64,000 bases of DNA from Acetobacterium sp965140355 (GTDB lineage Bacteria > Bacillota > Clostridia > Eubacteriales > Eubacteriaceae), in NCBI GenBank assembly GCA_965140355.1, contig OZ223194.1, positions 1,302,001 to 1,366,000 on the forward strand, written 5' to 3'. The notes beneath the pieces are model-generated. The model did not search any database. It saw nothing but the letters and a program-made list of their open reading frames with translations, and was not told where the DNA came from. Every line of letters starts with the position of its first letter. Position 1 is the stretch's first letter. Below, piece after piece: positions 58,325-64,000 of the stretch. The translations under genes were made by a program, and so were the position numbers.

Positions 58325-59722
58325 ATGATAAAAAGTAATCAACGTTTTTTTAACTTTATTTTGGTATTGTTTGACATCATTATTGTCACCGCAGCATTGT
58401 TATTTGCCTGGTATATCCGGTTTGTTTCGCCCTTTTTTGATGATGGGGTGCGAACCATGAATCTGGGTTCCTATATTGATTTGCTAGGTCTGATCATTCC
58501 GCTTTACCTGATTCTTTTTCTTTTCTTTGGGTTGTATAGACCCTACCGAAAACAGCGCTTTTTCAAAGAATTTCGCGAAATTATTTTAGCCAATAGCTTT
58601 GGCATTGCGATTGTTATGTCAATTTTATTTACCATGAAAAGTATTCATTTTTCGCGATACATGTTGGGGATTTTCTTTTTAACATCAACTGTATTAATGA
58701 TTTTAGAGCGGGGCTCGATCCGTAAAATTCTCAGAATGGCCCGGGAACGGGGCTTTAATATTAAATATCTTATTATTGTCGGAGCGGGAAGTATTGGTCA
58801 GACATTTGCCGCGAAAATTGTTGGCGATCGACAATTGGGTTATAAGATTTCCGGATATGTTGATGACTACTATCGTAAAGGCGACAAGGATGGCATTCCG
58901 GTTTTAGGAACGACCCGTGAAATGAATGAAATCCTGGAGGAATATCAGGTTGATGAGGTGATTATTGCATTGCCTAATACCAGCTATAAACGAATTGACG
59001 AGGTGATTGATATCTGTGAGTATCAGGGCATCAAAACGCAGATTATCCCCGACTATTTTCATTTAATTCAAGGAACAAAACCTTATTTTGATGAGCTGGA
59101 CGGGATTCCATTGATTAATACCCGCTATATTCCGCTTGATCAACCGGTTAATAAATGGATTAAGCGTAGCCTGGACATTATGCTTTCGATTTTGATTCTG
59201 ATTTTGGTATCGCCAATTATGTTGGTTACTGCAATTCTGGTTAAAATAACGTCGCCAGGTCCGATTATTTACAAACAAATTCGCGTTGGTATGGGTCGGA
59301 AAGAATTTTGGATTTATAAATTCCGTTCGATGCGATGTGATACATCAATTGCCGGGGAAACTGGCTGGACAACTGAGAATGACCCCCGAAAAACGAAGCT
59401 TGGGGCGTTTATTCGCAAAACAAGTATTGATGAACTGCCGCAATTTATGAATGTCTTAAAAGGCGATATGAGCATTGTTGGACCAAGACCGGAACGGCCT
59501 CATTATGTGACGCAATTCCAACACGAAATTCCCAAGTATATGATTAAACATCACGTGCGGCCGGGAATTACCGGCTGGGCGCAGGTAAAGGGCTGGCGGG
59601 GTGATACCTCAATTCATAAACGAATTGAGTGTGACATTGAATATATTGAAAAATGGACGTTGTGGTTCGATATTAAAGTATTTTTTATGACCTTTAAAGC
59701 AGTATTTGAGAGTGGGTATTAA
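58325..59722 (+). CDS. Polyprenyl-phosphate sugar phosphotransferase (initiating transferase)
   Basis: A 465-residue enzyme of the WbaP/WcaJ type, which moves a sugar phosphate from UDP-sugar to undecaprenyl phosphate to begin each repeat unit. Four or five N-terminal membrane helices (about 10-120), a Rossmann-like CoA-binding domain (about 145-260, IIVGAGSIGQTF), then the catalytic domain (about 275-465): KRSLDIMLSILILILVSP, KFRSMRCD, IDELPQFMNVLKGDMSIVGPRPERP and the RPGITGWAQV motif. AGGAGG-like bases occur before the ATG. Galactose or glucose phosphate is the usual substrate. Confidence 0.93.
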   Translation: MIKSNQRFFNFILVLFDIIIVTAALLFAWYIRFVSPFFDDGVRTMNLGSYIDLLGLIIPLYLILFLFFGLYRPYRKQRFFKEFREIILANSFGIAIVMSILFTMKSIHFSRYMLGIFFLTSTVLMILERGSIRKILRMARERGFNIKYLIIVGAGSIGQTFAAKIVGDRQLGYKISGYVDDYYRKGDKDGIPVLGTTREMNEILEEYQVDEVIIALPNTSYKRIDEVIDICEYQGIKTQIIPDYFHLIQGTKPYFDELDGIPLINTRYIPLDQPVNKWIKRSLDIMLSILILILVSPIMLVTAILVKITSPGPIIYKQIRVGMGRKEFWIYKFRSMRCDTSIAGETGWTTENDPRKTKLGAFIRKTSIDELPQFMNVLKGDMSIVGPRPERPHYVTQFQHEIPKYMIKHHVRPGITGWAQVKGWRGDTSIHKRIECDIEYIEKWTLWFDIKVFFMTFKAVFESGY

Positions 59723-59757
59723 AACCTAGAATATTCCTTAAAGCGAGGGTGGTGAGC

Positions 59758-61281
59758 ATGGAGCAAAGATTAAATAAAAAAAGCAAAAATTTTAAACCTT
59801 CAAACATTGGGAAGTTTATGCTTGTTAGGGTAAAAGAACGTTGGCTTTATGCAATCATTGGGGTGTTTGTTTTTTGGGCGTCATTGTTTATTTTTGGCGG
59901 TTGGCAAGGCGAAGCGTTAATAATTTCAATCATGGTGTCATTTTTTAGTTTTGCTATTCTGCTATTTACTGGAAAACAGCTACACTGGGATGCATTGATG
60001 ATTATCATTTTTTTTGGGATCATTTTTTGTTTAACTACCCCGATTTTAGATACGCCCGATGAAACCGCTCATTTAGCCCGGGCGATGTATGTCGCTGAAG
60101 GGAATTTTTTTGTCAGTCATGTTGAATCAGAATTGACAATCAGTCAGGATTATGGCCGTTTGCATGAGCAAGCGCAAAAGACGATTCTGGAAAATGACTT
60201 AAATATTCATGACAGTAATATCCATGCCGTTGAAAGTAACGGATTGAAAGCAACAAATGCCTATGCCTTTATATCTTACCTACCACAGGCATTCGGGATT
60301 GGATTGGGGCGATTAATCAATTTTAGTGTCCTCTGGTCGTTTTATCTGGGGAGAATAACTAATTTGCTTTTTTATGCAGTGATGATTTCCTTGGCCATTA
60401 AGTTGACCCCGGTTTTTAAACAGCTGTTTTTTGTGGTTGGAACGATACCGATGGGCGTGTATATTGCTGCTTCATATAATCAGGATTCTTTTGGAATCGG
60501 GATGATTTTGGTCACCATTGCATATTTCTTATATTTATCAAATAAGGAGGATCATGCGATTCGTTTGATCAATATTGTTGTTTATATGGGCTTGTGTATG
60601 TTGATTACTTTATCAAAGTTTCCGTTTGTACTGCTTATTTTATTACCGGTTTTTATTTCCCCTGGGAAATTTGACAAACGTCGAACTTATCTGTTGGCCT
60701 ATGCCGCTATTTTGATTACTGCTGTTTTTGCGGTTATCTGGATGAAGTCTTATTCGGCAATACCGCATCCTTTTTTACCCGCTGGCGCTAATATGCAGGG
60801 TCAAGTAAAGTTTTTATTAAGTTCGCCAATTGAAAATTTTCAGATATTAGGAAAAAATATTTTTGAAGGGTTGATAAACTATCTGATGTTATTTAATTTT
60901 GGTTGGTTGTCTTATAGTTCCAATGGTCTGGGAATGTTGTATGCATTCTTTTTTGGAGCGATTTCGGTCTTTTATCCAAGAACCATGATGCAAAATAAAC
61001 TGACGCGTCTGGGCAGTTTGGTGGTGCTTTTGGGTATTTATGTTGCGATTGAATTATCAATGTATTTAACATGGACACCGGTTGGCTTGCCAGTCATCAA
61101 TGGGGTTCAAGGGCGTTATTTTATTGGACTACTGCCATTGTTACCATTAGTGGTGAATATTGGCCCCTCGTTTAGCCAGATCAATCCAATTCAGGCAAAA
61201 CAATATCAGGAACTAATGACGATTATTCCGGTTTATTTTTTAATGGCATCGTTAGCGCTGACGCTTAGCCAGTATTATTAA
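59758..61281 (+). CDS. DUF2142-type polytopic membrane protein
   Basis: A 507-residue protein with about 11-12 membrane helices. The DTPDETAHLARAMYVAEG segment after the second or third helix is the hallmark of the DUF2142 family, whose members occur in polysaccharide clusters and look like GT-C glycosyltransferases with a lipid-linked donor. ATG at 59758 has GGTGGTGAG before it. The function is not established; a GT-C transferase adding side-chain sugars outside the cell is an inference. Confidence 0.8.
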   Translation: MEQRLNKKSKNFKPSNIGKFMLVRVKERWLYAIIGVFVFWASLFIFGGWQGEALIISIMVSFFSFAILLFTGKQLHWDALMIIIFFGIIFCLTTPILDTPDETAHLARAMYVAEGNFFVSHVESELTISQDYGRLHEQAQKTILENDLNIHDSNIHAVESNGLKATNAYAFISYLPQAFGIGLGRLINFSVLWSFYLGRITNLLFYAVMISLAIKLTPVFKQLFFVVGTIPMGVYIAASYNQDSFGIGMILVTIAYFLYLSNKEDHAIRLINIVVYMGLCMLITLSKFPFVLLILLPVFISPGKFDKRRTYLLAYAAILITAVFAVIWMKSYSAIPHPFLPAGANMQGQVKFLLSSPIENFQILGKNIFEGLINYLMLFNFGWLSYSSNGLGMLYAFFFGAISVFYPRTMMQNKLTRLGSLVVLLGIYVAIELSMYLTWTPVGLPVINGVQGRYFIGLLPLLPLVVNIGPSFSQINPIQAKQYQELMTIIPVYFLMASLALTLSQYY

Positions 61282-61364
61282 TTGATTAAAAGCAAGCGCA
61301 GCGATATTTTGATAAGTTTGATTGGCCGTTGAAGTTAATTTCGATAAAGGAAGTAGTAATATTT

Positions 61365-63521
61365 ATGCAAAACAACAAATGGATGAAAATAATAAGCTTA
61401 ATGATAATAATTATTTTGCCTGTTTTGATGGAACTCTATTTTCTTATTATTGAAACGGTGATTTCTCCGAATGCCATTTTTAGCGTTGATTTTTATCAAA
61501 ACTTTGGTTTGATAATCGGCTCGGCGCGCTTCCTGGTGCTGTTCCTGATTACAACGTTGATTGTTTTGGCATTTAATTATTTTGATCGAACAAAAATTTT
61601 TGATTATAGCTATCGGTATCGTTTTCTGCTTGGTGGGATTGCTTTGGTGGGATTGATATTATTTGAAATCCATGGTTCGTCAATACAATATTGGCAAGCT
61701 TTTTTTGATGGCTCGGAAAATTTCAAACCGATTATTGGAATCAGTAGAAGTGTTCGTAGTGATGAATGGGCGGTTAATACCCCGATGATGATTTCGCAAT
61801 ACTTAAATCAGTCCGGTGCTTTTCCCTATTTTAGTGATACGATCCGTGGCGCTTTGACGGATGTTTTTATTGTTTACGGTCAACCAGTCAAAAATATCGT
61901 TGAATTATTTAGACCTTTTCATTGGGGTTATTTATTGTTATCACCTGCCAAAGGCCTTTCTTTTTTTTGGATGGGTCGAACGATAGCATTATTTCTGGTT
62001 TCTTTTGAGTTTGCCATGATTTTGTCCCGAAAAAACAAAATTTTGGCATTGGTTTATGCGGTTCTGATGACTTGGTCGCCAGTCGTGCAATGGTGGTTTG
62101 CGGTTAATAATTTAGTTGAAATGCTGATCTTTGGACAACTGGCAATAATCATGGTGAAGTTATATCTAACAACCGCGAGTTATCGACTGCGCCTTTTATA
62201 TGCGTTTGTTTTATTAATTTGTGCCGGCGGTTATGGGCTGGCTTTTTATCCGGCCTGGCAGGTACCACTCGCTTATGTGTTTTTGGCGTTATTGGTGGGA
62301 GTTGTCGTAGAAAATCGAAAAAAAGTGATCTGGTCAAAAAAAGATGCCTTAATTTTGATTGGCGTAATTTTAATTTTTTGCGCGGCGATGGGATATATTT
62401 TCTCGCTATCTTATGATACAATTCTTTCGGTACTGGGGACCGTGTATCCGGGCAAACGCTTTGAAACCGGTGGCGGACAGTTATTTAGGTATTTTTTGTA
62501 TTCCGGGAATTTATTTTTTCCGACATCCCGTGAACTGCCTTTTGGTAATGTTTGCGAACTTGCGGTATTTTTTGATTTTTTTCCAATGGGGATTTTATTA
62601 GCCCTATGGGTGTTATTAAAAGAAAAAAAACGCGATTGCTTGATTATTCTTTTCATCCTAAGTTATTTTATGCTGTCGGGATTTTGTTTGATTCAATGGC
62701 CCGGTTGGTTAGCAAAAATTACGCTGCTTAGCTATACACAGCCATCACGGGTGTTTCTGGCAGTGGGATTATTAAATCTTTTAATGTTGATCCGGGCATT
62801 AACTTTAATTGAAACAGAATTTTCAAAAATGGTAAAGTTAAGCACGTCAATAATCGTGGCTCTGATCATGACAGCTTTGTCAATGAGTGTGTTCGAAGGG
62901 TACATCAATGTTAAAATGGCTTTTATAGTAGCGCCTTTATTGGGTTTGTCGTTTTATCTTATTTTAAGCTGGAGAAAAGTCTATTTTCAAAAACTTTTCT
63001 TGGTTGTGTGTGGGGGAATTGTTTTTTTATCAGGATTTCTGGCTAATCCGATTGTCAGTGGAACGGATGTCATATCCAGTCAGGAGATAATTAAAAAAAT
63101 CAGTGAAGTGACGGCAAAAAGTAATCAGCTTTGGATTGTTGACTCAGAAGCGACGGCGGGGTACCCGTTAATCAATATTCCGATTATGGCCGGCGCACCA
63201 ACGATTAATTCGACCAATGTTTACCCGGATTTAGAGCGATGGCAATTACTTGATCCAGATGGATCAGATGAAGAGATATATAATCGTTATGCACATATCA
63301 CCATTAATTTGATTGGCGATGTTGAAAAAACCAGTTTTGTATTAGATTCGGCTGATCTGTTTACGGTTAAATTAAACACTTCGGATTTGAAAGTTTTAGC
63401 GGTCGGTTATGTTTTATCAAAAAGAAACCTGACCAAGCTGTCAAATGAGGAAGTAAAATTTATTCCATTGACAAGTGGTAATGGGTTTACAATATATGAA
63501 TTAGAGTATTATGAAAGATAA
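61365..63521 (+). CDS. Large polytopic membrane protein of the polysaccharide cluster
   Basis: A 718-residue protein with about 13-14 predicted membrane helices and an extracellular C-terminal domain of about 140 residues. After the third helix it has GISRSVRSDEWAVNTPMMIS, with the acidic residue pair near the membrane boundary that GT-C transferases use in catalysis. I recognise the general layout of a YfhO-like/GT-C protein but no named family with certainty. ATG at 61365 follows AAAGGAAG; a TTG frame at 61329 is less likely. It lies between a DUF2142 protein and a dolichol-phosphate-mannose-synthase-like enzyme, which could supply its donor. Confidence 0.72.
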   Translation: MQNNKWMKIISLMIIIILPVLMELYFLIIETVISPNAIFSVDFYQNFGLIIGSARFLVLFLITTLIVLAFNYFDRTKIFDYSYRYRFLLGGIALVGLILFEIHGSSIQYWQAFFDGSENFKPIIGISRSVRSDEWAVNTPMMISQYLNQSGAFPYFSDTIRGALTDVFIVYGQPVKNIVELFRPFHWGYLLLSPAKGLSFFWMGRTIALFLVSFEFAMILSRKNKILALVYAVLMTWSPVVQWWFAVNNLVEMLIFGQLAIIMVKLYLTTASYRLRLLYAFVLLICAGGYGLAFYPAWQVPLAYVFLALLVGVVVENRKKVIWSKKDALILIGVILIFCAAMGYIFSLSYDTILSVLGTVYPGKRFETGGGQLFRYFLYSGNLFFPTSRELPFGNVCELAVFFDFFPMGILLALWVLLKEKKRDCLIILFILSYFMLSGFCLIQWPGWLAKITLLSYTQPSRVFLAVGLLNLLMLIRALTLIETEFSKMVKLSTSIIVALIMTALSMSVFEGYINVKMAFIVAPLLGLSFYLILSWRKVYFQKLFLVVCGGIVFLSGFLANPIVSGTDVISSQEIIKKISEVTAKSNQLWIVDSEATAGYPLINIPIMAGAPTINSTNVYPDLERWQLLDPDGSDEEIYNRYAHITINLIGDVEKTSFVLDSADLFTVKLNTSDLKVLAVGYVLSKRNLTKLSNEEVKFIPLTSGNGFTIYELEYYER

Positions 63522-63532
63522 GAGGTGTTTTT

Positions 63533-64000
63533 ATGGGAGATATAAAAAAAACAGCAATACTCATTCCCTGTTATAATGAATCAAAAACGATTGAAAAAGT
63601 TATTAAGGATCATCAGGCAGTTATGCCGCATGCCGAAATTTATGTCTATGATAATAATTCCAGTGATGGTACGGATGAAATCGCCCGCAATGCGGGTGCA
63701 ATTGTGCGTTACGAGTATCGGCAGGGAAAAGGCAATGTGGTCAGGTCGATGTTTAGAGACATTGATGCCGATTGTTATATTATGACCGATGGGGATGATA
63801 CTTATCCGGCAGAGTTTGCTCTTGAGTTGGAAAAACAAATTTACAGCGAACGTGCCGACATGGTGATTGGCGATCGCTTATCTTCGACGTATTTTACTGA
63901 AAATAAGCGGCCGTTTCATAATATCGGGAACGTTTTGGTGCGAAAACTAATCAACGTTTTATTTAAAGCCGAAGTGAAAGATATTATGACCGGTTCACGG
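63533..64000 (+). CDS. Family 2 glycosyltransferase, DPM1-like, N-terminal part (runs off the window)
   Basis: 156 codons are visible: MGDIKKTAILIPCYNESKTI, YDNNSSDGTDEIA, then IMTDGDDTYPAEFA with the metal-binding DxD, and VKDIMTGSR at the edge. This order fits enzymes of the dolichyl-phosphate mannose synthase-like group, which make polyprenyl-phosphate sugars used by GT-C transferases. AAGAGGTG lies before the ATG. It may supply the lipid-linked sugar for the two membrane proteins upstream (inference). Confidence 0.88.
   Translation, partial: MGDIKKTAILIPCYNESKTIEKVIKDHQAVMPHAEIYVYDNNSSDGTDEIARNAGAIVRYEYRQGKGNVVRSMFRDIDADCYIMTDGDDTYPAEFALELEKQIYSERADMVIGDRLSSTYFTENKRPFHNIGNVLVRKLINVLFKAEVKDIMTGSR

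Overview
This 64 kb window looks like chromosome of an acetogenic, Gram-positive anaerobe of the genus Acetobacterium (Bacillota, Eubacteriaceae). The strongest evidence is the ATP synthase operon. It has an Acetobacterium-type mixed rotor: one large multi-hairpin c subunit followed by two small c subunits with identical protein sequence, all carrying the Na+-site residues. The base composition is moderately AT-rich, almost every gene lies on the + strand, strong AGGAGG-type ribosome sites are common, and GTG/TTG starts occur. No tRNA, rRNA, CRISPR array, insertion sequence or prophage gene was seen.

Layout. (1) 1-3.7 kb, nitrogen assimilation: the 5' part of a type III glutamine synthetase (minus strand), a small unknown gene, a type I glutamine synthetase and an ANTAR antiterminator. 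Both synthetase genes have leaders with the same six-base hairpin loop next to an intrinsic terminator. (2) 3.7-9.9 kb, nucleotide synthesis: purA (with a structured leader) and carAB. (3) 9.9-24.4 kb, a complete monoderm type IV pilus locus: a membrane GGDEF/EAL protein, pilB (split by a -1 frameshift), pilT, tandem promoters, a c-di-GMP-I riboswitch with terminator, pilA, an unknown membrane protein, prepilin peptidase, pilC, a pilM-pilN fusion, pilO, and three minor pilin-like genes, one with a long repetitive passenger domain. (4) 24.4-28.1 kb: a stand-alone ArsD-like protein, nicotinate phosphoribosyltransferase, Sua5-type threonylcarbamoyl-AMP synthase and ribose-5-phosphate isomerase B. 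(5) 28.3-36.9 kb: the Na+ F1Fo-ATP synthase operon. (6) 37-64 kb, cell-surface polysaccharide and wall genes: a nucleotide-sugar dehydrogenase homologue lacking key catalytic residues, galU, phosphoglucomutase, an LCP ligase with a Ser/Asp tail, the dTDP-rhamnose genes rfbDACB, an ABC polysaccharide exporter, glycosyltransferases, two secreted wall hydrolases sharing the same repeat domain, a polyprenyl-phosphate sugar transferase and two large membrane proteins. The last gene runs off the window.

How the parts work together. The pilus genes sit with a predicted c-di-GMP phosphodiesterase and a c-di-GMP riboswitch, which makes a local second-messenger circuit for pilin expression. The glutamine synthetase genes appear to be controlled by the ANTAR protein encoded next to them. 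The sugar genes make UDP-glucose and dTDP-rhamnose for a lipid-linked polymer, which the ABC exporter and LCP protein would export and attach to the wall.

Most notable: a quadruple-hairpin F-type c subunit with carboxylates in only two of four hairpins; an exact G GGG GGA slippery site at the pilB frameshift; a shared RNA-like element upstream of rfbA and a wall amidase; and the altered active site of the UDP-sugar dehydrogenase homologue.
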